From assembly GCA_029891385.1 (NCBI GenBank), contig CM057233.1, positions 37,493,540 to 37,557,539 of the forward strand: DNA of 64,000 nucleotides, in the 5' to 3' direction. The DNA comes from Erythroxylum novogranatense. Taxonomy: Eukaryota; Streptophyta; Magnoliopsida; Malpighiales; Erythroxylaceae. Below the pieces are notes generated by a model. The model saw only the letters and a program-made list of their open reading frames with translations, was not told where the DNA came from and did no database searches. Below, piece after piece: positions 46,927-59,477 of the stretch. Position numbers and translations under genes: made by a program. How positions within the stretch are numbered: the first letter of the stretch is position 1; each line of letters begins with the position of its first letter.

Positions 46927-46971
46927 CTTTCATCCCCATCTCCAGGTTTCGAGCAGGAGATCGGATGAAAG
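46927..46971 (+). ncRNA. CTTTCATC/GATGAAAG stem-loop
   Basis: CTTTCATCC and ATCTCC pair with GGAGAT and GGATGAAAG around an AGGTTTCGAGCA loop. E1 has it at 58498-58542 and 63738-63782, and E4 at about 40597-40638. It is preceded by CACGAGCTTTCGAGCTCACC, itself a small hairpin. Confidence 0.45.
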
Positions 46972-49033
46972 AATGTGAAGGCTTATGGTCCGTTTTTGCA
47001 TCGTTAGTATGGTTGTGGAAATATTGAGATTTGGAATATTTTGTAAATGGTTTGAATTTCCATTAAGTGATTATGATGTTTTTCAAAATGTATGAAGATT
47101 ATGACTGAATGTTTGAGAGTAAGAAATTGTATATGATTTGGAAATTTGTATATGAGTTTGGTATTGAATTGAGAATTATGGAAGTATTAGATTTAGGTTT
47201 GCGTTTTGCTGGTGTTTGGATTCCGGACAGGAGAGTCCGATGATTCTGAGATCTGTTTGGCTTTTAGAAGTGTATTTCTTTACCCTTGCAGGTTTGGGTT
47301 AGGATAAAGGCAGCCATTATGCTGCCGAAATTTCGGTAGATAATAAGCTGAAAAAGAAAAATAAATCAGAAGTAGTTGATTTCGGATGAGACTTATGATT
47401 TGTATGAAAGATGGCTAAAGTGTGTAAGAATTTTGGCATAAGAAAGAAAAAAAAAAGAAAGAAATTGAGTAAAAATGGTTATAAGGAAAAAGAAAAAAAA
47501 ATTATACCAGATTTTGGAACGTCTTAGGGTTTCCAACGCGATTATGTTCATTCGATAAGTTTTCTTTGATTATTGTTTCCGGATGTCGGATGTGTTTGTT
47601 GTGATTCGTTTCGCTATTTTTCGCTTTCTCCTTCGCTTTGCTTCTGCTGTGATTCCGCTTCGATTGTTTCGTTTCCTCCGTTCTTTCGCTTTTCCGGTTG
47701 GGATCTGGTTCCCGGATCGGGTCCCAACATATCCCTTCACATGATTTGTAGCTCTATATCTTATTTTTATTTGCCCTCAAGAATCAACTCAATCGGGGTT
47801 GTACAGCTCCCGAATTTCGTAAAATACTGAACCATGTTCAGAAAATTGTCCAACTTATAACCTATAACCAAATCTCCTACTTTGGTTCAATCAATCTCTT
47901 TCCATTTAATCTCCTGAAAATCATAATATTCCATAACAATGAAATTAAATGTCTTAGGAATCCAACGCTTCGAGAATCAAATCAATCGAATGTCGGACGA
48001 AGGAATTATAAGCAAAATATTACAAAAGGGATCGGATTAAAAACAAAGTATCGGAACTTCAAAACTGAACTTTTAAAAAATCATATCTCTCGATCCCGAA
48101 CTCGGAATTTGACAAATTTGGTGTCAATAAAAAGATCAAAGGAATCTCTACAACTTCCCTGAAGAACTCAAAATCAAATTAGGTCTCGAAAGAGGTTGAA
48201 AACTCAATCAAAGATTCTGTCCAAAACAGCTTTTCCTAAACAACTTCCAATTTTTAATCGCTCATAACTCCTAGCCCCGATATCAAAAAATTGCAAACTT
48301 TATATCAATGGAAAGATAAAAACATCATCTAAAACTTTCATGAAGAACACTTACTCTAATTCAAACTAAATCCATACGACGAGTGGCCTCGAAGTATAGA
48401 ACACACAAATCTATACTTAATAGCATTTTCAAAACAAAGCACATCTTCAGAAATTCATATCTCTCAATCCCGACATCAAAAAATAGCAAACTTTATGTCC
48501 ACAAAAAGCTCTCGACAGAGGCTACAATTTTTATGTTGATCATTTTCTCGAATTTTGCCTAAATCAAAAAGTCAACTTTTTCCTCAAAAAGTCAAATTTC
48601 AAGCGAACTTTGACTGATCATAACTCTCACTTCCAATATCGAAAAATATCAAACTTTATGGCTACAGAAAGTTCTTGACATAAACTATAAGTTTCTAGAA
48701 GACAATTTTCTCAAATTTTGCCTCAAACAAAAAGTCAACTCTTAAGTCAAACTTTCTATCTCCAAACGTCAACTTTCTTAATTTTTTTCAAATTTTCTCA
48801 CTTTTCTCTTTATTTCTTGATTTTCTACTAACTTTTCAATCAATTCATTCGCTTAAACTTTCATAACCCATACAAATCTGCACAATTATCAAATACATTG
48901 AAAACTCATAATTCTTTTCTCAAAATTTCCTTAAAGCATAATTTCATCTATAACATAATACTTAAACAAAACACTCATTCAATTTCATTTACTATTTCTA
49001 AATTCCAATTAAAGATCGGGGTCCAACACAAAA

Positions 49034-49324
49034 TCTGCCCAAATAAAAAATTCAACTCTCTACTCCAAAAAGTCAAACTTTCTAATTTCTTCAAAATTTC
49101 ACACTTTCACTTTCTATTTCTTGATTTCAACCTCCATTTCAATCATCTCATCCACTTAAACTTTTATAACCAAAACTAATCTTCAAAGTCATCAAAACCC
49201 ATAAATTCTTTTTCTTATCAATTTTCTCAAGGCATAAAACTTCTATAACACAATTTATATTCGAAAACACTCATTGAATTTATTTTAATATTTCTAATTT
49301 CTACAGAAAGTTCGAGGTCCAACA
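49034..49324 (-). mobile_element. E2 3' LTR, U3-side end
   Basis: This is the last 291 bp of the LTR after E4 (TCTGCCCAAATAAAAAATTC to GAGGTCCAACA). It matches 57101-57390 of the 5' LTR and abuts the PPT. Confidence 0.9.
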
Positions 49325-49950
49325 ATTCTCCCCCTCTTAAAAGAATTTCGCCCTCGAAATTCCTATCTGAATAATCACCAAGTAACTTATTCTCTCAACT
49401 AATTTCTTTCCAAATAGATCATAATCAATCACTTTTCTTAACTAATTCCTCATCATACATATTTTTCAATTTATTCACAATTTATTACTTCTTGTATCAA
49501 ATACCACCAATATCATATCGTATCAATATTTCTTAACAGATTTACACAAGTCAATAGTCCAATTCTTAATAACCTTAATATGGACCAATACCATTCAATT
49601 TAATCCTTTTGAACTTTCATATTTATATCTATATCTCTATCATTCAACTCATCTTTCAAGTATCCTATATTACATCTCACATATATATATAGCCGAAAGG
49701 AATTCATCCAAATTCATCATGAAATTCGAACCTTAATCTCCATTATCACATTCTTTTATCATCAATCATGCTTTCGACACCTTAATCAAAACATTCTTAT
49801 ATTCCAAATACATGTTAGGTCATTCACATCAATATCACATTCTCATTAATTTAAATTTTATCCTTTCAAACTCTGTTCAATTCCTCATGTATATCACTTA
49901 TACATATGCGCCCGTGTAAGATCCTATTACTGACGCTCTGATACCACAAC
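49325..49950 (-). mobile_element. E2 internal region with PPT and PBS
   Basis: In minus-strand sense: PBS TGGTATCAGAGC (49935-49946), leader with GGATCTTACACGGGCGCATA, about 560 bases without any coding motif, then TTTCGAGGGCGAAATTC, TTTTAAGAGGGGGAGAAT (PPT, 49325-49345) and the LTR. It is G-poor on the plus strand, so C-poor in sense. It is a non-autonomous cargo-less core. Confidence 0.88.
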
Positions 49951-52224
49951 TATTGGGACCGAAACCCAACTACTTAAACTTAATACTATCACTTTTGCTC
50001 TAATACCACAACTGTTGGGACCCGATCCGAAAACCGGATCCCGACCGAAAAAGCAGAAAAGAAACAGAACAAAACCGAACGAACGAAAGCAAAATCGAAG
50101 GAAAGGAACATAAGGCGGAAGCAAAATCATAATCGAAAGCGAAGAATGGTATTTACAACATGAAAGCAAATCCAATCTTAAAGCCAAAGAATTGGAAGCA
50201 AATTAAAACGAAGCAAACATCGGATCAAATCGAATCGAAACCAATTTCTGACATCTGTGAACAAAGAACAGAGAAACATGATTGCGTTGGAAACCCTAAG
50301 ATTATCGGTCTAAACTAATCCAAATCTGTGTACATTTGTTTTTCTTTCTTTCCTTCTTTCTTTCATTTTCATTCCATCTCTTACAAAGTGATTTCAATAT
50401 GCAATTGAAATCCTTCGCACTCAAACTCAACTTATTTGCTTCTTCATATACTATCATATCTCATCAATTTAAACTCTCACTTTTCATTTCCATAAAATCG
50501 CACACATTCCAAATTGAATACCATTAATTCTCAATCAATTAGCACTTTAAATAATTCAGACCAACCATCACAATCATATACTCAATTGTATACACAACAT
50601 CCATAACTCGTTTACATCATGTAATAAATGCTTACGAGATATTAATGGCATTTCCAAGCCATAATACGACATCAATATCCAAAATCCGAATATGTACACA
50701 AATCCGATGATCGCAGAATTCTCAACAACAATCTAACTTACAACAAAACAATATGCACACATACAAACAAAAACCTTCAATTTTCTTCACCCGATCTTCT
50801 TCTCATCACCTGTGGATGCGAATGAAGGGGGTGAGCTTATAGCTCGTGGGTAACATTTTATAACAAAATAAATAAGCAAAACCCTTGAAACTCTTTTTCT
50901 TTTCTGGTCTTAGAAAGCATTTCTTTGAAATCCGTAAAGCATATTTTCAAAAAGTTCTTTTCTTGTTGTATTCACAATCGCAATTTACCAAACGTATGAT
51001 TTTTAGGCTTTCAGCCATAAACCCATAGGTTACAAAACATGAATGCATCAACTTGACAATTCACATATGCAATGCACAACAAATGACTCGAGAGTTCCAT
51101 AAACACAACGGTTTACACCGTGACACAACGAGTCCGATTTCTCAGGATCTCGTGGCCTCAAACGAGCAGCCGGGAGAAGGCTATGGGTCATCGTGCACGA
51201 GACTAACGAAACATGTTCTCTCTTGCCCACACAAAAACACATATCATGCTCAATTCAATTTATCGAATGCTCTTTTTCTAATATACGAAATGCCATGGAA
51301 TCTTTCGAGGCATAACACAAATGTATTTTGCATTTCATCAAAAGTTCATGTATTGAATCGATAATGATTTTTCAAATCATTCATACAATGATGCAACATT
51401 TATGATGCAATTGAAATCAGAAAATCTCTTTGTTTAAAAAAAGCAGTAGTGGCTTATAAATTCTATTATAAACAGATACCCACCTCGAATCGATGTTAGA
51501 AGCTTATCTTTAGCTTCAATTTGACCATTTTTTTATTCTTCCAATTGAAAATTCCCTACACCAATTTCACACAAATTCAACCTCATAAATAACATAATCC
51601 TTAAAATTGAACTTGAAAACACTAATTCCACATATAATCAAACTATCTAAATCACCAATTTTCAAAATCCCCAATTCACAAAATTGGGCATAACCCTAAT
51701 TAATTTCCATCCAAAATTAAACCCATAACACTTAGCAATCACCAAAATTGACTCCATAATACACAAACCCATATCATTTTCCATGATTCTAAACCAAAAA
51801 TCTTCCAAAATTCTCAAATCAAAATTTCAGGTCTTATCTCATCCTTCACCATTTTCGGATATATCTTGGTTCATGATGGAGCTCTCTTCATTCTCCACTT
51901 TTTTTTTCTCTCTTGAATCAACATAGAAAGTTTGCTTGAAGACCCCTAAAAATCAAACCCTAGATCTCTCTCTTTTCTTTCTCCTTCACTCATCCGAAAG
52001 CTTACTCTCCCTTCTCTCTTCTTTCTCTTGTTGTTTTTCTTCTTTTGTCTCTTAATCGTGCATCCTCTTTGGGCAACCATGACAGCCACTTGATTTATAC
52101 ATGCCATGTCATTTAATGAATGATAAATGACCTAATTGTCCCTCCATGTAAGCCTTCTAACTTTACTTCTTAAGTAAACTTCCAAAATTTTCCTTCCTTT
52201 TTGCCTTCAAAACTTTAGAGAAAC

Positions 52225-53105
52225 GTCCCTCTATGTCTTACGAATCCATCGCTTCAAGAATCGGATCGATCGGAGCTCTATAGCTCAAGATATCTCCAAA
52301 ATATTGAAGTCTGTTCTTCAGACCCGAGGCTGAACACTACATCTAAATTCTGATCCGAAATTGAAAGTCTTAGAGGCTAAATTGTCTATTTTCTCCTTCA
52401 TAACATTTATAGCCCCATGTCTCTAGTTTAATTTACAAAAAGAATCAGATCGATCGGAGCTCTACAGCTCAAAATATTTCCAAAATACCGAACGATGTTC
52501 AGACCATTACAAAACCAAAACTGAACACTACACCTAATTCCGATCTGAAATTGAAAGCCTTAGAAGCTAAATTGTCGATCGGATCCTTCAAAAAATTTAT
52601 AGATCTATGTCTCTAGTTTAATTTGAAAAAATAATCCGATCTATTGGAGCTCTATAGCTCCAGATATCTCCAAATTACTAAAGTCTGTTCAGCCATTACA
52701 AAACCGAGACTAAACTCTACACCTAACTTCGATCTAGAAATTGAAAGTCTTAGAGGGTACATTGTAGTTCAGCTCCTTCATAACATTTGTAGCCTCATGT
52801 CTCTATTTTAATTATCAACAAGAATCCGATCTATTGGAGCTCTACAGCTCAAGATATCTCCGAATTACTGAAGTTTATTCGGCCATTACAAAAGCAAGAC
52901 TGAACACCACACTTAACTTCGATCAAAAAATTGAAAGTCTTAGAGGCTACATTGTCATTCGGCTCCTTCAGAACATTTGTAGCCTCATGTATCTATTTTA
53001 ATTTCCAACAAGAATACAATCTATTAGAGCTCTACAGCTCAAGATATCTCCAAAATACTGCACGCTGTCCAAACTTTTACAACCGATCAGCTTACTTTGA
53101 TCTGG
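52225..53105 (-). repeat. Tandem repeat, about 184-190 bp x 5 (E2 5' LTR)
   Basis: Partner of 37690-38570, with the same five landmarks and spacing. The array was therefore present before E2 integrated. Confidence 0.85.
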
Positions 53106-53264
53106 TCAACCTTTTTCAATTTAAAGCCAAAATCGATCAATCTAGTATGGAAAGATAGAAAAATGTTTTAGAAATCCAATGATTTAAAAATCGGGTCGAT
53201 CGGAGGTCGGAAGAAGAAGTTATAGCCAAAAGAACGGAGGGAGGTCGGGTCGACTGAAATCAAC

Positions 53265-53345
53265 CTCGCGAGCCGATCGACCAACGTGCGGGCGCCTCGC
53301 TCGCCAGATCGGGCGAGCAGCCGCGCGATCGCTCGTGTGATCCGA
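53265..53345 (-). repeat. GC-rich island, E2 5' LTR
   Basis: GATCGACC, CGCCTCGCTCGCC, GATCGGGCGAGC and CGCGATCGC elements. It is about 25 bases longer than the 3' LTR island, so the island changed length after or during insertion. Confidence 0.6.
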
Positions 53346-54716
53346 CCTCCTAACTTCCGACCTTCATATCTTTTAACTCCGAGCTCTAAATTTTACAAAC
53401 TTGATACCGTTGGAAAGATAAAAGAAAGATCTACAATTATCAAGAAGGACTCAAAAGCAAGCTCGGTCTTTAAAGGGGTCAAAAATGCGCACGAAGATGA
53501 CCGATCGACAATTTCCTCAAAACTTTAAACAACACCTCAACTTGTAAACATCATAACGTTTGACTCAAAACTCCAAATCTGACAAACTTGGTGTCTATGG
53601 AAAGGTAAAAGAACCCACAACAACTTTTATGAAGGCCATAAAAATTAGATCAACATCTAAAAGTGTCAAAAACTCCACACAAAGTGACTGGTCGATCGGC
53701 TTCACACTAAACAACATCAGAACTTCTAAGAATCATAACTTTCTACTCCCTTGTCCAATATTTTCGTGCTTTATATCAATTGAAAGATAAAAACAAGCTC
53801 TAAAATGTTCATGAAGAACTCCAAGCAACTCAACCTCTAGCAAAGTCAATTTTTCAATCAAAGTTTCTGCCCTGTTAGCAATTACCTAAGCAATATCCAA
53901 ACTTCACATTATCATAACTTCTAACCCCGATATCAAAAAATTGCATACTTTATGACTTTAGAAAGCTGGAAACATGAGCTACAATTTCATTAAGACCCTA
54001 TGAACAAATTCTACATCAATGAGGGTCAAAATCCAAATCGAAGCTACTGCCCGAAAATTTCCATACTAAACAACATTCAAATTTCACAATTTCACATCTT
54101 TCAACCTCCACATCCAAGAATCGCATACTATACATGTAACATCCCGTTACCGATGCGATGAGCATATTGGTACGGGTAGTTCTGTTGTTGCTTAAATTGT
54201 GATCGAGTGCTTTGTGGCCTCTGATTTTAAAGAGATAGATCATTTTGCACATGCATACATAGTGACATGCATTCATGATTGTTTCAGCATTTAAATTGTG
54301 ATTATGAGTTGATTTGTGAATTCGAGATAATTATGTGAATTGTGATTGATTAAGAATGTTGGAATTATTGGGTTGGTATAGTTGATTTAGAGTGAGAATT
54401 AAATCTTGAGAATTAAGGAATAATTTGAATTTGAGTTTTTGGGATTGGAAAGTGAAATTTGAGTATGGGATCGAGTGTTTTATATTTTTGGAGGAATTAT
54501 GGGAATTTTTCTGGAATTTTTCGAGTTATATGTTTGGACCGAGAAAATGACCTAAAGACTGATGATTTAGATTCCGGTTCTGAAATTTACTGAAAAATGG
54601 CTTGGAAAATTTAGATTTGTGAATTTAGGAATTATTGTGAAGAGCCATTGAATTTAGAGACTGAAGTTAAAAGAAATTGAGGGCTTGTGAATTTGTGAGC
54701 AATAGGTGTAAATCTT

Positions 54717-54724
54717 TATATAAA
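54717..54724 (+). promoter_or_regulatory. TATA box of E6
   Basis: TATATAAA, 582 bases into the LTR, matching the offset of the TATA-rich run in the LARD LTR. A pyrimidine-rich stretch (CCTTCCCTTTTCTTCC) follows. Confidence 0.55.
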
Positions 54725-55089
54725 TTGGGGATAAGCATTTCCTTCCCTTTTCTTCCTTCCTCTTCCCTTCGATGATCGTGATCTTCTTCCCTTGGAGTTC
54801 TTCCCCTTCATTGTGGTTGATGAGCTGCTAGAAGCCTTGGGAAAGTTGATGTTTTGCTTGGCTTTGGAGAATCATCGTTGGTGTTAGAAGTTGAGAGAGT
54901 TTTCGGAGATTTTAGGGTTACCGTTCGATTCTTCGATTTAGTAAGTTTATTGTGTTTAATGTTGTTATTTATTGTGGTTGTTGCATTTATGGTGTTTTAA
55001 TGTGTTAGTTTGGGTAGTTGGAGTGAGTTAATGCTGGTTTATAGAGAGAGAATGGTTGAAAATGGCGGAAAAATGAATCGAAGAAGACG

Positions 55090-55272
55090 AAGATCGTTCG
55101 CACGTCGTGACGTCTGCAATTGGCCTCACCGTGACGAGTCAGTGCGTATTCGCCGCGTCAAGCGGGCCGAGTCGCCGCGACGAGCGTGTGGATATTCGTC
55201 GCGACGAGCGTGTTTCCACGCCGCGACGAGCGTCCCTTCCCACGTCGCGACGAGGAACTCTTGGTCGCAACG
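55090..55272 (+). repeat. GC-rich CGTCGCGACG island, E6
   Basis: Repeats of CACGTCGTGACGTC, GTCGCCGCGACGAGCGTG, TCGTCGCGACGAGCGTG and ACGTCGCGACGAGG. Three overlapping ORFs exist here only because the island lacks stops. Confidence 0.7.
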
Positions 55273-55992
55273 AGGGGCAATTTCTGAAGTGAAATAAGTT
55301 GGTTTTTGGGGTGTATCTTATGGTATAGACCTCCAATTGAGGTAATTCTGGATTCGTTGTGAACTAGAGAAAGAGGTCCACAATTGTGGTAAAGACTAAG
55401 AGTTTGAATTTTGATTAGAGGGATCGTAATTATCGAAAGAGGATCTATTATAGTTTCAAATGCAACCTAAGAGTTATGTTTTGACTATTGGAGTTATCAT
55501 TGGGGACTTAGTGAAGGAATTTGACCTAGTGAATAGTGAATTTTGAGTTATGAAGCGAGAAATAGCAGAATTGGTTTAGAGCGCTGGAAAATTATGATCA
55601 TGCATCGTACAATTTTGAGTTAAGACATGTGCATTATCGAATTCCTGTGATTGAGCATATAGTGATGAGAATTCGTTTGAATTGTTATAGAGGCGCCGTT
55701 AGATCGTCAGTCCACAGATATTGCTGGTACTTCCAGTCGGTAGCTCGGAAGTAACAGGTGAGTAACCTAGTTGGTTCCTCAATCTTTGTGTGATTAAATG
55801 TGCTGTGAATGTGTGAATTGTTGTCCATGTGAGTGTTACAAATGTGAAATAAATATGCTGATATTGTGAATATATGTGCTGGAATTTGTGAATAAGTGTT
55901 CTGAATGTGATACATAGAAGTGAGTGAGATATATGTGATTGATTGTGCAAGTGTGAGTGCATGTTAGGCATGATTAAAGCGGTAATTAACAG

Positions 55993-56427
55993 TTGTGACT
56001 GGAGCAATTAGTGATCAGAGCTTTGAGCTCGATTTTCAGTGAAAGGGCCTAAGACCAAAAAGGGAATAGTGCATACCCAGAGGGCTCTCCTATCCCTAAA
56101 GTGAGCGGGCAGTAGTGCATACCCTGAGAGCTCTCCTACTTGCCAAAAATGCGAATATTGACGCTCAGTCACAACTCTGACATAAAATGAGAATTGGCAT
56201 GCATTATGCATCTGATTGTGTTGTGAAAAGTGAGAATGCATGTAGTATGTGATAATTTCTCAGTGACCTATCTAATGTATGATTATAGTGAAAATGTGTA
56301 AAGTGTCTGATAGTGTTCCGATTGTGTATTGTGACTGTGTGATATATTGTGATATATTATGTGTATATGCATGAGTTGGGTGAACCATCGATGATGGTTT
56401 CTCATTGAGTTCACAAACTCACCCAAC
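55993..56427 (+). ncRNA. Paired LTR folds of E6
   Basis: TTGTGACTG (55993-56001) pairs with CAGTCACAA (56166-56174) around GAGCTTTGAGCTC and a direct repeat (AGTGCATACCC..GCTCTCCTA, twice). At 56375-56427, GTTGGGT/ACCCAAC encloses ACCATC-GAT-GATGGT and GAGTT-CACA-AACTC. Compare 5810-6038 and 6183-6235. Confidence 0.55.
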
Positions 56428-57395
56428 ATTGCTAATATTTTTCAAGACAGCATTAGTAGATTCTTAGCTCCCGTGCTAGAGTTTTCCTACAGTGCGAGTG
56501 CTTGGACAAGTGAAGCGATGGCACACAGGTCGGTCAGCTGGGGCAATTTTTTTTGGGGATGACTTAGTATAGACGTTTTTATCAGTTTCCTTTTTGGGAT
56601 ATTGTATTGAGACTTTAGGGGACTGATAGACTTGTCTATATTTTGGATTGATATTATGAAATGAAAGATTATTGTGGTTTTAAATTTTAGTGATTTGCAT
56701 AATGCGGTTTAATTGTATTGATGCCATGCGAGTATTTAGTGATAGTTGCGAGCGTAGCACTTCCTTGCTGTAGGATATGCGTCGGATCGACCCACGGGCG
56801 TCCCAGTGCGTACCCTACGATAAGGGGGCGCTACAATACATCATTTTAAAGCTATTCTAATTCTCTATAACTTTCACATAAACCATTTACTTCAATTCAA
56901 ACCACATCAGTATGGCGATCGGCCTCAAAGCACAATACACACAAATCTATACTTCATAATATTTCTCCAAAACAATGCCAAGTACACTTAATTTCGAAAA
57001 CTCATAACTTTTGATTCCGATATCGAAAACTGTCAAACTTTATACCTACAGAAAGCTCTCAACATAATCTAAAAATTTCATGAAGATCATTTCCTCAAAA
57101 TCTGCCCAAATCAAAAAATCAACTCTCTACTAAAAAAGTCAAACTTTTTAATTTCTTCAAAATTTCACACTTTCACTTTCTATTTCTTGATTTCAACCTC
57201 CATTTCAATCATCTCATCCACTTAAACTTTCATAACCAAAACTAATCTTCAAAGTCATCAAAACCTATAAATTCTTTTTCTTATCAATTTTCTCAAGGCA
57301 TAAAACTTCTATAACACAATTCATATCCGAAAACACTCATTGAATTCATTTTAATATTTCTAATTTTCACCGAAAGTTCGGGGTCCAACATAAGG

Positions 57396-59477
57396 ATTAT
57401 GCAATAGGTGATGTTGAATTTGGGTGAATTTGGTTTAGGGAATTTTAAATTGGATGGAGGAAAGAAGCAATGGAGAAATTGATGATTTGGACAAGTTTCT
57501 AGCAAGGATACGAGGTGGGTAATGTGTTCATATTTTGAAATAGAAGTTAATTATGTGATTTTGAAAAATCAAGAAACAAATGCTTTCAAAATTATTGTTT
57601 ATGTTAATATTTGTAAATTATGATTTTCGTATGATTAAATTCAATGTTTTGGAATGATTTTAAGAAATTGCAATAATTATGGAATTCTTTATTATTCGTT
57701 TGAATAATTTAAGAAATTGAAGATTTCATTTGTTTGAATGAATGGGAATTTATTTATGACTTTGATTAATTGTTGCATTCTTTGTGAATTATTGATTGAA
57801 AAATGGTTATGTGATTTATGATTTTAAGAAATTGCTGTGATTTGTGTATTCTTTGTATTTTGATGAGTTAAGTTTTTGTTATGTGAAATTGTGTGACTTT
57901 ATGTTCGATTTTGACATGGTATGAAAAGTTCAGTTTCAAATTATGCCTTCGCGCAATTTGTTTTTCAAGTATGACGTATGTGATATGTGGGTTTGGTTAG
58001 GTCCCTTAAGTTTGTGTCAGTACATTGTCTTTTTTTAAAGGCTTCTCCCGCCTGCCAGCTAGTGGCACTGGAGCTCCGATTTCGGACTCCCATAAGTCAC
58101 GGTTACACTAGACCGCTATGCAGAAAAGTGTAGTACGTTCCGTTCACGGCTGCACAGGACCACTATGCTGGAATGTGCAGTACGTTCCGTTTTGGACCGA
58201 CCCAAACCGTTTTGATATGTTATGTGTTTTGATTTGTGTTTATTTGTGATGCATTTTCATGATTTGAAGTTGTTATGAGATGTGAAAATTTTGAGAAATT
58301 TGAGAACTGCGAAATTGAGTTTTCAATCTTGAAATTTGAAAATTTGATTATGATCGATTTGAAAAGCTTGAAAATGAATTTTTGTTAAAATTTCCGAATG
58401 TGAAATGTTTATAAATGGCAAACTGCTTGAAAAAGATTTTTGTTTATTTTTTGATTTATAAACATATTATCCACGAGCTGTCAAGCTCACCTCCCCCCTT
58501 TCATCCCCATCTCCAGGTTTCAAGTAGGAGATCGGATGAAAGAAAGTCAAGCCATCTGACTGATTTTGCATATTTTTGTAATTCGTATATTTGGATTTTG
58601 GTATTTGGATTGTAAATGGCTTGAAAAGGCATTAAGGATTTGTAATTATTTAATTTATGATATGTATAAATTATGAGAATTGTATATCGAATTGAGTTAT
58701 GAAATTGTTTATGATTATGATTAGGTTGCGTTTGGATGTGAATTATGGATTTTATGTATGGAATTAAGAGAATGAATGTGAATTGGGTTGACTGATGAAA
58801 TGGTATCATTGAAGTGCTAGGTATAGATTTGTGTTGTGAATGCTGGGTTTCCGGACGGGAGGTCCGATGAATTTGATGATTGTGTGATTGGGCTGGTTTT
58901 ATAGAAGTGTGTTTACCCCCTTTGCAGATATTTGGGTTTAATAAAATATAGCCGTTATGCTGCCCGATTTTTTGAAAAAGGATAAATAAATTTTGATTAA
59001 AAGATGAATTATGGGATAAGTATGATTGTTAAGAAGATTAATTGATTGAGTTTTGTATAAGGATAAATTTTCCAAAAGGGAAATTGTATTGTTTGATTTG
59101 TATGAGATTGATTAAAGATGAAAGAAATGAAAAAGAAAAAAAAATTTGTACCGGATTTCGGATATGTCTTAGTCTAGGTTTCCAACGTGATAGTTTTACT
59201 ATAAGTGTATGTTATCGAATGTCAGATCCACTTTTGAATTGTTTCGCTTTATGATTTGATTGATCCGTTTGTTTGCTTCGATTCGATCCATTTTGTTATT
59301 CGATTCGTTTTGGATTGGTATTCGCTTCTTTCGCATTATGTATTCCGCTTTGGATTCTTTCGTTTTATGAATTCGAGCATTATGTATTCCGCCTTCGATT
59401 TCATTTCCGTCTTTCGTTTTTCGTTCCCGTTTTCTGTTTTTTTCGATTGGGGTTGGTCTCCAGATCGAGTCTCAAAA
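57396..59477 (+). mobile_element. E1 5' LTR, second part
   Basis: It resumes with ATTATGCAATAGGTGATG (the sister site is at 62631) and ends in CGAGTCTCAAAA, a decayed GGGTCCCAACA, next to the PBS. It contains the hairpin pair (58103-58180) and the CTTTCATC stem-loop (58498-58542). Confidence 0.92.

Larger units (their letters stand above)
43237..47729 (+). mobile_element. E5: plus-strand solo LTR inside E4
   Basis: 4493 bp, from TGTTGGACCCCGAACTTTTG to CGGATCGGGTCCCAACA. Flanks are GATCC (43232-43236) and TATCC (47730-47734), a 4/5 duplication. Joining the flanks restores the E4 LTR. It is of the same family as E4, to which its U5 end corresponds, and it is the deepest insertion of the nest. 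Confidence 0.92.
39821..49028 (-). mobile_element. E4: minus-strand solo LTR (split by E5)
   Basis: Ends TGTTGGGACCCGATC and CGGGGTCCAACA are flanked by CAAAA (39816-39820, 49029-49033). The E2 5' LTR shows the intact site near 57100. The LTR length without E5 is 4710 bp. No PBS or PPT adjoins, so it is a solo LTR. Unlike its relatives it has no GC-rich island at the array centre (about 47990-48070). Segments are 39821-43236 and 47735-49028. Confidence 0.92.
54135..56835 (+). mobile_element. E6: solo LTR of the TGTARCATCC family
   Basis: 2701 bp, from TGTAACATCCCGTTACC to AGGGGGCGCTACA, flanked by ATACA (54130-54134, 56836-56840). The intact site is in the E2 3' LTR near 39560. No PBS or PPT adjoins. 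It shares end motifs, TATA offset, GC-rich island and folded blocks with the LARD LTR at 3866-6665, but is well diverged from it. Confidence 0.93.
24821..57390 (-). mobile_element. E2: complete minus-strand LTR element with 0.6 kb internal region
   Basis: The two ends TGTTGGGACCG..GGGGTCCAACA are flanked by TAAGG on both sides (24816-24820, 57391-57395). E1's 3' LTR shows the empty site at about 62635. In minus-strand order: 5' LTR 57390-49951, PBS, internal 49950-49325, PPT, 3' LTR 49324-24821. With insertions removed, the LTRs are 4734 and 4710 bp. The internal region is only 626 bp and has no gag or pol motif. E3, E4 (with E5) and E6 lie inside its LTRs. Confidence 0.92.
49951..57390 (-). 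mobile_element. E2 5' LTR (split by E6)
   Basis: 4734 bp without E6. The U5 end (TATTGGGACCG, one change from TGTTGGGACCG) carries the extra PBS copy (GCTCTAATACCA, 49997-50008). It aligns with the 3' LTR through its whole length, and shows the empty sites for E3 (about 50570) and E4 (about 57100). Confidence 0.92.

Noticed and set aside
39821..49028. E4 and E5 as the inverted LTRs of one element
   Set aside because: E5 lies within E4 with its own flanking GATCC/TATCC, and joining E4's halves restores a co-linear LTR.
55010..55297. Arg-rich ORFs over GC-rich islands (also 44007-44294, 4842-5073)
   Set aside because: Islands lack stop codons and are palindromic, so several frames on both strands are open. 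No protein signal.
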